A stretch of DNA of 64,000 nt from Porticoccaceae bacterium (GTDB lineage: Bacteria > Pseudomonadota > Gammaproteobacteria > Pseudomonadales > Porticoccaceae): the NCBI GenBank assembly GCA_902557735.1, contig CACEBC010000002.1, positions 1 to 64,000 of the forward strand. Direction: 5' to 3'. The notes under the pieces were generated by a model, which was given only the letters and a program-made list of their open reading frames with translations, did no database searches and was not told the DNA's origin. Shown here piece after piece: positions 1 through 10,181 of the stretch; within the stretch, counting starts at the first letter, position 1, and the number at the start of each line of letters is the position of its first letter. The position numbers and the translations under genes are program-made.

Positions 1-208
1 TAAAGCCCAAAAAGCCAAAGGGCCTCACGACCCAACCAGTCTCCTCTAAAGTTTCGCGCACAGCCGCCGTAATAATATCTTCCCCCGGAAGGACATGCCC
101 TGCAGGTTGGTTTATCACTTGGCATTCGTCGATTGTTTCCTTCACGACAAGGTAACAATCGTTATCGGCAACCACTGTTGCTGCGGTCAAGTGAATACGT
201 TCGTCCAT
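1..208 (-). CDS. nudJ: NUDIX hydrolase, NudJ-like (3' end outside window)
   Basis: This is the N-terminal 69 codons of a NUDIX pyrophosphatase read on the minus strand from an ATG at 208; the rest lies beyond the left edge. The visible protein has the NudJ-type opening (HLTAATVV, then YLVVKET and NQPAGH) and a full NUDIX box: the G of AGHV, five residues, E, seven residues, then RETLEETGW, which binds Mg2+. NudJ hydrolyses nucleoside tri- and diphosphates and the thiamine precursor HMP-PP in the cytoplasm. A NUDIX gene next to icd is also the Pseudomonas arrangement, where mnmA follows it, so mnmA may lie just outside. The ribosome-binding site is weak. Family assignment is firm; the exact substrate is inference. 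Confidence 0.85.
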   Translation of the reverse strand, partial: MDERIHLTAATVVADNDCYLVVKETIDECQVINQPAGHVLPGEDIITAAVRETLEETGWVVRPFGFLGF

Positions 209-582
209 GCGAATGGGTCCATTGAAATTGGTAACTTTTGAAAGCACTTTCTTACTTATTTTATCATGACATTGTAGACCAGAAGAAAATAGTTAATCAC
301 AAAAAAATCGTTTTGGGAGTTAATTTCGTAAACAAAAGTATTCACATAATCAATGACCTCAAAGCTCGGCTGGACGATATTTTTATCTTTTCGAGTGAGG
401 TGAAAAGGGCATCGCAGTAAATCCAAGAAAGCTTATTTTTGGACATTGCATCTGTCTGTTTAAACTCTAAAATACAGATTTCTAAAACACGTAGTATTCA
501 TGCTAAAATCAGAGGCTGAGGGCAACACTAGGGACTTGAGCGGTTCCTGTTCACAAATGAATCCAAGTTGACGAGGCAGAAA
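209..582. promoter_or_regulatory. Divergent intergenic region nudJ/icd with possible icd promoter
   Basis: No convincing gene lies here. A possible sigma-70 promoter for icd is TTGGAC (439-444), 16 bp, TAAACT (461-466), about 115 bp before the icd start. A 60-codon open frame at 238-420 has no family resemblance and was not annotated. The icd ribosome-binding site is GAGG at 573-576. Confidence 0.35.
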
Positions 583-1836
583 ATGGCGTATCAGCATATC
601 GTAATCCCCGAATCCGGACAGAAAGTCACCGTTAACACGGATTATTCACTAAACGTTCCCAATAATCCGGTGATTCCTTTCATTGAAGGAGATGGTATCG
701 GGGTCGACATTACACCGGTAATGATTAGCGTCATCAATGCAGCGGTTGAAAAAGCTTATGGCGGAAAGAAAAAAATATCTTGGATGGAAGTTTATTGCGG
801 AGAAAAAGCGGCAGAGCTATATGAAGGAGATTGGTTCCCCGCAGAGACTTTGGAAGCTGTCAAAGAATATGTTGTATCCATTAAAGGGCCTTTAACCACC
901 CCGGTTGGCGGCGGGTTCAGATCTCTTAACGTTGCGCTTCGACAAGAGCTGGATTTATTTGTATGTCAAAGGCCCGTCCGCTGGTTCGAGGGGGTTCCAT
1001 CTCCTGTGAAAGAGCCTCACAAAGTAGATATGTGCATATTTCGTGAAAATTCTGAAGATATTTACGCTGGAATAGAATGGAAGGGCGCTAGTGACGGCGC
1101 AAAGCAGCTCATTGACTTTCTAAAAAACGAAATGGGGGTATCAAAAATTCGCTTTGAGGATAACTGCGGAATCGGTATAAAACCCATTTCTGAAGAGGGT
1201 ACCAAGAGACTAGTGGGCAAAGCAATTCAATATGCGATAGATCAAAATAAAACCTCCGTTACTTTGGTGCACAAAGGAAATATTATGAAGTTTACTGAAG
1301 GAGCCTTCTGCGACTGGGGTTATGAAGTTGCTCGGGAGCAATACGGCGGCACGGCTCTAGATGGAGGACCTTGGCATGTCGTGAAGAATCCAAATACAGG
1401 ACAAGATATAGTAATTAAAGATGTAATTGCGGATGCGATGTTGCAACAGATCTTAACAAGACCGAATGAATATAGCGTTATTGCAACCATGAACTTAAAC
1501 GGGGACTATATATCAGATGCGCTCGCCGCGCAGGTAGGTGGAATAGGAATAGCACCTGGTGCAAATTTATCGGATGATATAGCAATATTCGAGGCTACTC
1601 ACGGCACAGCGCCAAAGTATGCGGGTCAAGATAAAGTCAATCCAGGCTCACTCATTCTATCCGCAGAGATGATGCTAAGGCACATGGGCTGGAGCGATGC
1701 AGCAGATCTCGTGGTCAAAGGTATTGAAGGGGCAATCTCTCAAAAGAAGGTAACCTATGATTTTGAGAGATTAATGGAAGATGCTCAGCTTCTATCGTGC
1801 TCGCAATTCGGAGAAGCAATCGTAGAAAACATGTAA
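583..1836 (+). CDS. icd: NADP-dependent isocitrate dehydrogenase
   Basis: This enzyme oxidatively decarboxylates isocitrate to 2-oxoglutarate in the TCA cycle, producing NADPH. The 417-residue length matches the 416-residue E. coli protein. The frame stays open back to a TTG at 568, but the ATG at 583 has GAGG at a 6-base spacing and gives the family N-terminus (MAYQHIVIP). The substrate loop [10 protein letters not shown] contains the serine that AceK phosphorylates in E. coli, so control by phosphorylation is possible. The HGTAPKYAG motif carries the Lys-Tyr pair of NADP-specific enzymes. In Pseudomonas cspD lies between icd and clpS; here only a 196-bp gap separates them. Confidence 0.97.
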   Translation: MAYQHIVIPESGQKVTVNTDYSLNVPNNPVIPFIEGDGIGVDITPVMISVINAAVEKAYGGKKKISWMEVYCGEKAAELYEGDWFPAETLEAVKEYVVSIKGPLTTPVGGGFRSLNVALRQELDLFVCQRPVRWFEGVPSPVKEPHKVDMCIFRENSEDIYAGIEWKGASDGAKQLIDFLKNEMGVSKIRFEDNCGIGIKPISEEGTKRLVGKAIQYAIDQNKTSVTLVHKGNIMKFTEGAFCDWGYEVAREQYGGTALDGGPWHVVKNPNTGQDIVIKDVIADAMLQQILTRPNEYSVIATMNLNGDYISDALAAQVGGIGIAPGANLSDDIAIFEATHGTAPKYAGQDKVNPGSLILSAEMMLRHMGWSDAADLVVKGIEGAISQKKVTYDFERLMEDAQLLSCSQFGEAIVENM

Positions 1837-1947
1837 TATTGGTTATTACATTTTATTAGACGGTTAAACTAATATTTTGGCGTTTACCAGACTGAAGCGC
1901 GAGAGTTTTACAGTGACATGAGGACCCAGCAATACTGATATATTGCA

Positions 1948-1976
1948 TTGCTAAACACGGTTTTGGTAATCTTAAT
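1948..1976 (+). promoter_or_regulatory. Possible promoter of clpS-clpA
   Basis: TTGCTA (1948-1953) and CTTAAT (1971-1976) are separated by 17 bp, about 60 bp before the clpS start, in the icd-clpS gap. Both hexamers match the sigma-70 consensus only partly. Confidence 0.35.
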
Positions 1977-2032
1977 AGGCATCAGTATAGCGATTAAATT
2001 AGACATTATTGGGCAAGCATAGGGCGTCAGCC

Positions 2033-2371
2033 ATGAGCGACAAAACAGAGGAACGTGACGCAAATAGTGACCTAGGCATTTTGGTAAAAGAAAAGCCTCC
2101 AGCGCTCCAAAAACCCAGACTCTATCAAGTTATATTGCTCAATGATGACTACACTCCGATGGAATTTGTCGTAGAACTGATCGAGAAATTTTTTAACAAG
2201 GATCGTCAAACTGCGACCAGAATAATGCTTATGATCCACAATGAAGGAAAAGGAGTCTGCGGTATTTATACACAGGACATCGCTGAAACCAAAGCAGCAT
2301 TGGTTAATAAGTACTCAATGCAACATCAGCATCCTCTCCTGTGTGAAGCTGAACCCTGTGATGAAGACTAG
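2033..2371 (+). CDS. clpS: ATP-dependent Clp protease adaptor ClpS
   Basis: ClpS binds proteins with N-terminal Leu, Phe, Tyr or Trp and hands them to ClpAP. The 112-residue product has a short acidic, flexible N-terminus and the core [17 protein letters not shown], whose NDD...MEFV residues form the N-degron pocket. The frame is open to a TTG at 2009, but the ATG at 2033 has AGGG at 2021-2024 and matches family starts. clpA begins 5 bp after the stop, so the two are surely co-transcribed. Aat, which attaches Leu/Phe to make N-degrons, is encoded nearby at 5194-5931, so the adaptor and the tagging enzyme are close neighbours. Confidence 0.96.
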   Translation: MSDKTEERDANSDLGILVKEKPPALQKPRLYQVILLNDDYTPMEFVVELIEKFFNKDRQTATRIMLMIHNEGKGVCGIYTQDIAETKAALVNKYSMQHQHPLLCEAEPCDED

Positions 2372-2376
2372 TCATT

Positions 2377-4683
2377 ATGTTAAGCCGTGAACTCGAAGTT
2401 ACTCTGAATCTTGCTTTCAAAACGGCTCGCGAAAGCCGTCACGAATTTATGACGGTGGAGCATCTCTTATTAGCTCTCTTAGATGACGCATCTGCTGCGA
2501 CAGTCCTCAAGGCATGTGGTGCAGACCTTGGTCTGCTGAGACATGATCTAGATGAATTTATTGATTCTACCATGCCCAGAATCTCTGAAAAAGATGGGGA
2601 TCAAGAAACAAAGCCGACTCATGGATTTCAAAGGGTCCTACAAAGAGCAGTCTTTCAGGTCAATTCTGCCAGCACCAAAGAGGTGGTGGGTGCAAATGTC
2701 ATCGTGGCAATCTTTAGCGAGCAAGAAAGTCAGGCAGTCTACTTTTTGAGATTACAGAACGTGGCTCGTATAGACGTCGTTAACTATATTTCCCACGGTA
2801 TTTCGAAGATGGCCGATCAATCCGAAGCTTCTAATACTGATCAATCTCTAAATGGGCAAGATCAAGAAAGTGATACTCCAGCTGAAACAGACGACCTCTT
2901 ATCACAATTTGCCACGAACCTAAATTTCAAAGCAGAAAAGGGGTTAATTGATCCGCTTATCGGTCGAACATCTGAACTAGAACGATTGAGCCAAATCTTA
3001 ATGCGCCGACGTAAAAATAATCCTTTATTGGTCGGCGAAGCCGGTGTCGGAAAGACAGCTATAGCCGAAGGTTTAGCTCAACTCATCATTGAAGGAAAAG
3101 TCGCTGAACCGATACTTGATAGCACGGTATATTCGCTGGACATGGGTTCCTTACTTGCTGGGACTAAGTATAGAGGTGATTTTGAGAAACGGCTCAAGGG
3201 AATCATCACCGAACTAAAACAGAAGAATAAATGCATACTCTTTATAGACGAGATTCATACCATAATCGGCGCTGGGGCCGCTTCAGGTGGAGTAATGGAT
3301 GCGTCCAATATTCTTAAACCGCTTCTGTCGTCGGGTGAAATAAGATGCATTGGCTCAACCACGTATCAAGAGTACCGAGGCGTTTTTGATAAAGACCATG
3401 CATTATCAAGACGATTCCAAAAGATCGATATACCAGAGCCGACTGTTGAAGAAGCGCATCAGATTTTAAAAGGTCTTAAATCACGCTTTGAGCACTACCA
3501 CTCTTTGCGTTACAGCGATGCATCGCTTAAATGCGCTGCGGAGCTTTCGAGTAAATATATTAATGATCGATTCCTGCCTGACAAAGCGATTGACGTCATC
3601 GACGAGGCAGGAGCCTTTCAGCGACTCCAAGTCGGAGCCAAGCGCAAAAAAACTGTTAGCGTTTCTGACATAGAGAAAATCATCTCAAAGATCGCCCGAA
3701 TTCCACCCAAAAGCGTCTCTAGCTCCGATAAAAAGCAACTGAAAGGGTTATCTCAAAAACTAAAGATGACAGTGTTCGGACAGGATCATGCAATAGACCG
3801 ATTATCCACTGCTATTAAACTTGCTAGGGCAGGTTTACGTGAAGATAATAAACCCATTGGAAGCTATTTATTTGCGGGCCCGACTGGAGTCGGCAAAACC
3901 GAACTCAGCAAACAGCTAGCCAAAATATTAGGGGTTGAGCTGATTAGGTTTGATATGTCTGAATATATGGAACGTCACACAGTGTCCCGATTGATTGGAG
4001 CCCCGCCTGGATATATTGGTTATGACAAAGGAGGGCTGTTGACCGAAGCCATTAATAAACAACCTCACTCTGTTCTCCTTTTGGATGAAATGGAGAAAGC
4101 TCATCCTGACGTATTTAATTTATTGCTTCAGGTCATGGATCATGGAAAATTAACAGATAACGATGGCAGAAAGGCCGATTTTAAAAATACCATTATCATA
4201 ATGACAACCAATGCAGGCGCAGAATTAATGAGTCGAACGTCCATAGGATTTTCTACCCAAGATCATAGCTCTGACGGCATTGAATCAATAAAGAAAATGT
4301 TCACTCCAGAATTTCGCAACCGACTAGATGACATTGTCCAGTTCGGCGCTCTCTCAACCAAAGTTATCAAGACGGTTATAGATAAATTTCTCGTGCAATT
4401 GCAGCTCCAGCTGGATGAAAAACAAGTATTTCTCAAGGTAGACAAGAGTGCCCGATCTTGGTTGGCGAAATATGGTTATGACGCTAAAATGGGTGCAAGG
4501 CCCATGGATCGCTTGATTCAAGAGCACATAAAGAAACCTTTAGCCGAGGAAGTGCTTTTTGGTTCGCTTGCAAAGAACGGCGGTACTGCCTCAGTAACAG
4601 TCGAGGATAACGCCCTTTCAATAAAATGCCAATCGGCTAACAAAACGGAAAAGGGTTCCCGCGCCGATAAAGCAGCGCTCTAA
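2377..4683 (+). CDS. clpA: ATP-dependent Clp protease ATP-binding subunit ClpA
   Basis: ClpA is the AAA+ unfoldase that feeds substrates into the ClpP peptidase. At 768 residues it is close to E. coli ClpA (758). The N-terminal Clp-N repeat domain, where ClpS docks, covers roughly residues 1-145. The first AAA domain has Walker A GEAGVGKT near residue 220 and the Walker B region CILFIDEIH. The second has GPTGVGKT near residue 500 and LLLDEMEKAH. An IGF tripeptide near residue 621 (in SRTSIGFST) is the loop that docks into ClpP. clpP is not in this window. The gene is convergent with infA, with a hairpin between them. Confidence 0.97.
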   Translation: MLSRELEVTLNLAFKTARESRHEFMTVEHLLLALLDDASAATVLKACGADLGLLRHDLDEFIDSTMPRISEKDGDQETKPTHGFQRVLQRAVFQVNSASTKEVVGANVIVAIFSEQESQAVYFLRLQNVARIDVVNYISHGISKMADQSEASNTDQSLNGQDQESDTPAETDDLLSQFATNLNFKAEKGLIDPLIGRTSELERLSQILMRRRKNNPLLVGEAGVGKTAIAEGLAQLIIEGKVAEPILDSTVYSLDMGSLLAGTKYRGDFEKRLKGIITELKQKNKCILFIDEIHTIIGAGAASGGVMDASNILKPLLSSGEIRCIGSTTYQEYRGVFDKDHALSRRFQKIDIPEPTVEEAHQILKGLKSRFEHYHSLRYSDASLKCAAELSSKYINDRFLPDKAIDVIDEAGAFQRLQVGAKRKKTVSVSDIEKIISKIARIPPKSVSSSDKKQLKGLSQKLKMTVFGQDHAIDRLSTAIKLARAGLREDNKPIGSYLFAGPTGVGKTELSKQLAKILGVELIRFDMSEYMERHTVSRLIGAPPGYIGYDKGGLLTEAINKQPHSVLLLDEMEKAHPDVFNLLLQVMDHGKLTDNDGRKADFKNTIIIMTTNAGAELMSRTSIGFSTQDHSSDGIESIKKMFTPEFRNRLDDIVQFGALSTKVIKTVIDKFLVQLQLQLDEKQVFLKVDKSARSWLAKYGYDAKMGARPMDRLIQEHIKKPLAEEVLFGSLAKNGGTASVTVEDNALSIKCQSANKTEKGSRADKAAL

Positions 4684-4693
4684 AAGTTTTTGT

Positions 4694-4717
4694 TTGGCAT
4701 CAGTTACCACATGCCAA
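4694..4717. terminator. Hairpin between convergent clpA and infA
   Basis: TTGGCAT (4694-4700) pairs with ATGCCAA (4711-4717) around a 10-nt loop, 11 bp after the clpA stop and 16 bp from the infA stop. Neither strand has a proper T-run after the stem, so it is an imperfect bidirectional terminator candidate. Confidence 0.4.
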
Positions 4718-4732
4718 TCCGGGATTATAACG

Positions 4733-4951
4733 CTAACGCTCTCTATAGGTGATTCGACCTTTGGTTAAATCATAAGGCGTCATCTCAACCTTGACTTTAT
4801 CGCCTGTCAATATGCGGATATAGTGCTTACGCATCTTTCCAGAGATATGGGCTATGATTGTATGCCCATTCTCTAATTTTACCTTAAACGTAGTATTTGG
4901 AAGTGTATCTACCACTTCACCATCTAATTCTATATTTTCTTCTTTTGCCAT
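4733..4951 (-). CDS. infA: Translation initiation factor IF-1
   Basis: IF-1 binds the ribosomal A site during initiation. The 72-residue protein has exactly the E. coli length and is a single S1-like OB fold, with the signature blocks [32 protein letters not shown] and [22 protein letters not shown]. The initiator Met is followed by AKEEN, as in most homologues. The 242 bp upstream of the gene contain no other gene. In Pseudomonas ate (bpt) lies between aat and infA; it is missing here. Confidence 0.98.
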   Translation of the reverse strand: MAKEENIELDGEVVDTLPNTTFKVKLENGHTIIAHISGKMRKHYIRILTGDKVKVEMTPYDLTKGRITYRER

Positions 4952-5193
4952 TGATTTATTATCTTGTCCATTAATCCAAACCTGCGCCAGTGTGCCTTAT
5001 AATCACTTTTTTAGCAAAACCATAAGCGCTCCAGAAATAATTTCTTTCTCAACAATTAAAACGGTCACCCCCTCATAATTACAATATCTGCTTAACTAAG
5101 TCGATTCACTATTAAATGCTATCACTTAATAATTGCGTCCTGTCGAGAGCAATTTCAAAATAAGCCAAGAATGTTTCTTTAAGAATTTAAAAC

Positions 5194-5931
5194 CTATTGA
5201 TTAGCACGGAATGCTACTTTATGTATCAAGCTTCGAATATCATTGACGCCAAAATCCGGCCAATCTATCGTTCGATGCCGTTGGATCTTCAAGATATCGA
5301 GAAAAGCCGTTCGAGAGATCGGCTGTGCCCCTAATCTCTCTAAGTGAGGGGTCATCAGTTGGCAATCAATTATACTGAAGCCCGCGCTCTTCAGCTCTTG
5401 ACAAAGTGCGATTAATGCGACTTTAGACGCATTCGAAACTTTACTAAACATGGATTCTCCACAAAAGATTCCACCAATAGCCACACCATATAAACCTCCT
5501 ATTAACTTGTCGTCGAGCCACACCTCGACGGAATGGGCAGCACCAGCACCATGCAGCTTGCAGTAAGCTTTCTCCATATCCATAGTAATCCAACTCCCTT
5601 TATTTTTTCGATTTCCATCAAGGCTGCAACCCCTAACTACTTTATTAAAAGCTAAATCGGAAGTTATCGAGTATCGATTTTTTCTTATATTTCTCTTGAG
5701 GCTACGAGAAACGTGAATATTATGCGGATACAATATGCATCGTACTGGGGGACTCCACCATAGCAATGGATCGTCTTCGCTGTACCAAGGGAAGATGCCT
5801 TGTCCATATGCCGTTAATAATGTCTCCGGTTGAAGGTTACCGCCGATCGCAAGCAGGCCATCAAGAGAAGTGCTCGCACTCTCTGGATTAGGAAATTCTG
5901 GATTTACAGGATCTAAATAACTTATTGGCAT
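5194..5931 (-). CDS. aat: Leucyl/phenylalanyl-tRNA--protein transferase
   Basis: Aat transfers Leu or Phe from aminoacyl-tRNA onto N-terminal Arg or Lys, making N-degrons read by ClpS. The product is 245 residues (E. coli 234) with the expected motifs: GIFPWYS, LWWSPPVRC, SWIT, VEVWLDDKLIGGLYGV, FCGESMFS and the C-terminal IDCQLMTPHL block. The frame remains open to 6213 inside trxB, but that extension is trxB sequence read in another frame. The ATG at 5931 lies 4 bp after the trxB stop; an ATG at 5961 overlapping trxB is an alternative, and neither has a clear Shine-Dalgarno sequence. The tight spacing suggests translation coupled to trxB. Confidence 0.95.
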   Translation of the reverse strand: MPISYLDPVNPEFPNPESASTSLDGLLAIGGNLQPETLLTAYGQGIFPWYSEDDPLLWWSPPVRCILYPHNIHVSRSLKRNIRKNRYSITSDLAFNKVVRGCSLDGNRKNKGSWITMDMEKAYCKLHGAGAAHSVEVWLDDKLIGGLYGVAIGGIFCGESMFSKVSNASKVALIALCQELKSAGFSIIDCQLMTPHLERLGAQPISRTAFLDILKIQRHRTIDWPDFGVNDIRSLIHKVAFRANQ

Positions 5932-5935
5932 GACA

Positions 5936-6883
<948 letters not shown>

Positions 6884-7051
6884 TTACCTCTTTAACAAAT
6901 TAACTAAAAGTTCGAAATTTGGATGTTTAAAGCCCTATGATATAGGCATAGGTTACTCACTCCCAAAATTTTTTTATTATCATTTGATAGGCACATGATT
7001 TAACCTGCCATGAGGGTGTTTCATCTATAATGAGCTACAATTGACCATCCA

Positions 7052-9412
7052 GTGGAATTAAACAAACAATTATTTATACATAACGGATCCGAAGCAGTGA
7101 GCACAAATTCGAGGGTAGCAAGATTAACGGCAGAGGGCGCTTTAATGGGTTTAATATTGATATGCGTCATAATTTTTATTGCCTTAATAACCTACTCATC
7201 AGATGATCCAGGATGGTCCACTTCAGGGACTGGAGAAACTATAAAAAACGAGATCGGACTTGTGGGCTCGGTCCTAGCGGATTTCTTTTACTATGCTTTT
7301 GGGTTCATGGCATATGTTTTTCCTGCAGCGCTGACATTGCGAGCATTTGAAAAATTAAGGAAATACTTTCGCTCATCTGATGATCAATTTGACCTCGAGG
7401 GATTAGTCTTGACCATATTGGGATTTATCTTAATTATGGCTAGCACAACGGCTTTGACGCATATTCATTTGGAGACAGCGGATATAAATTTTCAATACGC
7501 TGGCGGTCTGCTGGGTTTCACTGTTGGAAACGCTTTCATAGCGGCATTTAGTCAAATGGGAAGCAGTCTGATTTTGACAGCACTGCTTTTATTTGGCATC
7601 AGCGTGTTCGCGGACATTTCATGGTTCAGATTTGGCGATGTAATACGCTACAAGATCATTCATTTTTATAAAAATGTAAATGAGCGGCTACTAATCAAGT
7701 TAGCCGAAAGGAGAGACTCATCATTATCTCAAAAAATTATCGACGAGAGGAAATCCAAATTATCTATCGAAAAAGCAGCTCAAGCGACGAGAATCGCTCC
7801 AGTTATAGCGTTGCCAGCTGATGAAGACTTAAGGAGCGGCCGCTTTGAGAGAGAAAAACAACAACTATTATTTGAAGATGGTGATCTGCAAGAATCTTTG
7901 CCACCTTTAAGCCTCCTCGATTCCTCGAGCATCGAAAAGGGAGCCGGCTATTCAACTAAATCGCTTGAACATCTGTCTCGTTTGTTAGAGCATAAACTTC
8001 AAGATTTCGGTATTAGTGTAAATGTTGTAGAGGTTTTTCCTGGGCCAGTCGTAACCCGTTTTGAAATTCAACTAGCCGCGGGAGTTAAAGTCAGTCGCAT
8101 TACGGCTTTAGCCAAAGATTTGGCCCGCTCTATGGCGGTCATAAGCGTGAGGGTGGTAGAGGTAATCTCAGGAAAATCTGTCGTTGGTGTCGAAATTCCC
8201 AACGAAAAAAGAAAAATGGTAAGGCTCAGTGAAGTGCTTTCTAGCGATGCATATGACCGTTCATCATCGCCCCTAACGCTAGCACTCGGACACGACATAT
8301 CAGGAATTCCAATTGTCGTTGATCTAACTCGAATGCCCCATTTGCTTGTAGCAGGTACCACAGGCTCTGGGAAATCCGTTGGAATAAACGCTATGCTCTT
8401 AAGCTTACTTTTTAAATCTTCATCAGAGCATGTAAAACTGATTTTGATCGATCCCAAAATGCTTGAACTCTCAGTCTATGATGGTATTCCCCATCTGCTC
8501 ACGCCAGTCATTACCGATATGAAGGATGCCGCTAATGGACTGCGCTGGTGCGTCGGGGAGATGGAACGTCGCTATAAACTCATGTCTGCGCTGGGAGTCC
8601 GAAATGTCTCAGGCTATAACCGCAAAATCGAAGATGCCGAGAAACAAGGGAAGCCAATTGTTGATCCATTTTGGGAAACAAATACGTCTGAGGATCGGAG
8701 TGAGGCTGATCCACCCCCAAACCCGTCATTTCTAGATGAATTACCTTACATAGTGGTCGTCATCGATGAGTTTGCCGACATGATCATGATCGTCGGTAAA
8801 AAAGTAGAGCAGCTGATAGCTCGAATTGCTCAAAAGGCGCGCGCGGCTGGAATCCATCTCATTTTAGCGACACAAAGGCCCTCGGTTGATGTCATAACTG
8901 GCCTCATAAAAGCTAACGTACCTACTAGAATCGCCTTTCAAGTTTCTTCAAAAATCGATTCCCGAACTATTCTCGATCAGGGTGGTGCGGAACAATTACT
9001 AGGTCATGGCGATATGCTTTATCTTCCGCCCGGTACAAGTGTACCCGAAAGAGTTCATGGTGCTTTCGTTGATGATATGGAAGTTCATCGGGTTGTAGCG
9101 GAGCTAAAACGCCGAGGCGAGGCAAAATACACCTCGGGAATCACAGATGAACTTGCCGTGTCAACGATAGCTGTGCCCGGATTTATATCGGATTCTGAAG
9201 ACGTATCAGGCGAAGTCCAGGATCCGTTGTATGATGAAGCAGTTAGGTTTGTAGTCGAATCCAGGAAAGCCTCAATCTCATCTCTTCAAAGAAAATTAAG
9301 AGTAGGGTACAACAGAGCGGCACGTCTGATTGAAAAAATGGAAGAACAAGGAATAGTCTCTCCAATGACAAATGGCGGGATACGCGAAGTTCTGGCCTCT
9401 CATCGGCAATAA
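7052..9412 (+). CDS. ftsK: DNA translocase FtsK
   Basis: FtsK is the septum-anchored DNA pump that clears the chromosome terminus and activates XerCD at dif. The 786-residue protein has about four membrane segments in roughly the first 190 residues, a short linker, the alpha/beta motor with Walker A AGTTGSGKS (about residues 433-442) and Walker B IVVVIDEFAD, and a C-terminal winged-helix gamma domain (from about 715) that reads KOPS sequences. It is much shorter than E. coli FtsK (1329) because the linker is short, as in Pseudomonas. The start is a GTG at 7052 with a poor ribosome site; a GTG at 7097 is possible. lolA follows directly. Confidence 0.96.
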   Translation: MELNKQLFIHNGSEAVSTNSRVARLTAEGALMGLILICVIIFIALITYSSDDPGWSTSGTGETIKNEIGLVGSVLADFFYYAFGFMAYVFPAALTLRAFEKLRKYFRSSDDQFDLEGLVLTILGFILIMASTTALTHIHLETADINFQYAGGLLGFTVGNAFIAAFSQMGSSLILTALLLFGISVFADISWFRFGDVIRYKIIHFYKNVNERLLIKLAERRDSSLSQKIIDERKSKLSIEKAAQATRIAPVIALPADEDLRSGRFEREKQQLLFEDGDLQESLPPLSLLDSSSIEKGAGYSTKSLEHLSRLLEHKLQDFGISVNVVEVFPGPVVTRFEIQLAAGVKVSRITALAKDLARSMAVISVRVVEVISGKSVVGVEIPNEKRKMVRLSEVLSSDAYDRSSSPLTLALGHDISGIPIVVDLTRMPHLLVAGTTGSGKSVGINAMLLSLLFKSSSEHVKLILIDPKMLELSVYDGIPHLLTPVITDMKDAANGLRWCVGEMERRYKLMSALGVRNVSGYNRKIEDAEKQGKPIVDPFWETNTSEDRSEADPPPNPSFLDELPYIVVVIDEFADMIMIVGKKVEQLIARIAQKARAAGIHLILATQRPSVDVITGLIKANVPTRIAFQVSSKIDSRTILDQGGAEQLLGHGDMLYLPPGTSVPERVHGAFVDDMEVHRVVAELKRRGEAKYTSGITDELAVSTIAVPGFISDSEDVSGEVQDPLYDEAVRFVVESRKASISSLQRKLRVGYNRAARLIEKMEEQGIVSPMTNGGIREVLASHRQ

Positions 9413-9415
9413 GTG

Positions 9416-10075
9416 ATGACGCAAATAAATATCTTTCTAATTCTTAGGGTTTTGTTGCTCAAGGCAGGATTGATCATATTATTCAGTTCTTTGACAAAAG
9501 CGGATGATTCAGCAAGTTTTAAGCTGTATCAATTATTGGAGCGAACAAATAGCTTGTCCGCTAGATTTCAGCAACAAATCAGCTACGAGCAAGGCAGCAT
9601 TATGGCCGAGCAATTTCGCGGTGATTTTTTATTTTTGAAACCAAACTATTTACGATGGGTGATTGAACCACCCGCAGCGCAAGAAATTGTCTCAAACGGC
9701 GACAAAATATGGATCCATGATGTCGAACTTGAGCAAGTAATAATCCATGATTTTAAGAATGATTTGTTAGCTACTCCTAGTTTGATTTTCTCCAGTTCCC
9801 TTGCAGACATTAATAGGTCTTATACGGTAACAGAGCAACAAGCAAAAGAGCAATCACAATACTTTGTCTTGAAAGCAAATTCTCGCTCTAGTCTATTCAT
9901 CCGTCTTGAACTTGAATTTTTTCAAGGGGTTATATCTCAGGTTAAGCTTGTTTCCGACGATCAAATAAACATTATTTCCTTCTCTAACACAAAAACAAAT
10001 ATATCTCCGGCAATAGACTTATTTACTTTTGATCTGCCGAAAACTGCCGAAGTGCTCTATAATTATGACCGGTGA
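9416..10075 (+). CDS. lolA: Outer-membrane lipoprotein carrier protein LolA
   Basis: LolA ferries lipoproteins across the periplasm from LolCDE to LolB. The 219-residue precursor begins with a hydrophobic signal peptide of about 30 residues ending near LTKA. The mature part shows the LolA pattern: TNSLSARFQQ, FRGDFLFLKPNYLRWVIEPP, VSNGDKIWIHD and a late FDLPKTAEV. The coding frame starts within four bases of the ftsK stop; a GTG at 9413 is also available, but the ATG at 9416 is preferred. Position directly after ftsK is conserved in gammaproteobacteria. In Pseudomonas rarA lies between lolA and serS; here there is only a 106-bp gap. Confidence 0.95.
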   Translation: MTQINIFLILRVLLLKAGLIILFSSLTKADDSASFKLYQLLERTNSLSARFQQQISYEQGSIMAEQFRGDFLFLKPNYLRWVIEPPAAQEIVSNGDKIWIHDVELEQVIIHDFKNDLLATPSLIFSSSLADINRSYTVTEQQAKEQSQYFVLKANSRSSLFIRLELEFFQGVISQVKLVSDDQINIISFSNTKTNISPAIDLFTFDLPKTAEVLYNYDR

Positions 10076-10181
10076 AAATAAATTGCAAATCTGACATGAA
10101 ACCAATCCCATGACATCAAAATATTTGTGCCAATTTATCGGCTTTTGCCTTATGCATAGCGCGTGTATTTGAGGAATTTTT

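Noticed and set aside
238-420. 60-codon plus-strand frame between nudJ and icd
   Set aside because: No family resemblance, low-complexity Lys/Ile/Asn composition of a chance frame in AT-rich intergenic DNA, and no convincing ribosome site.
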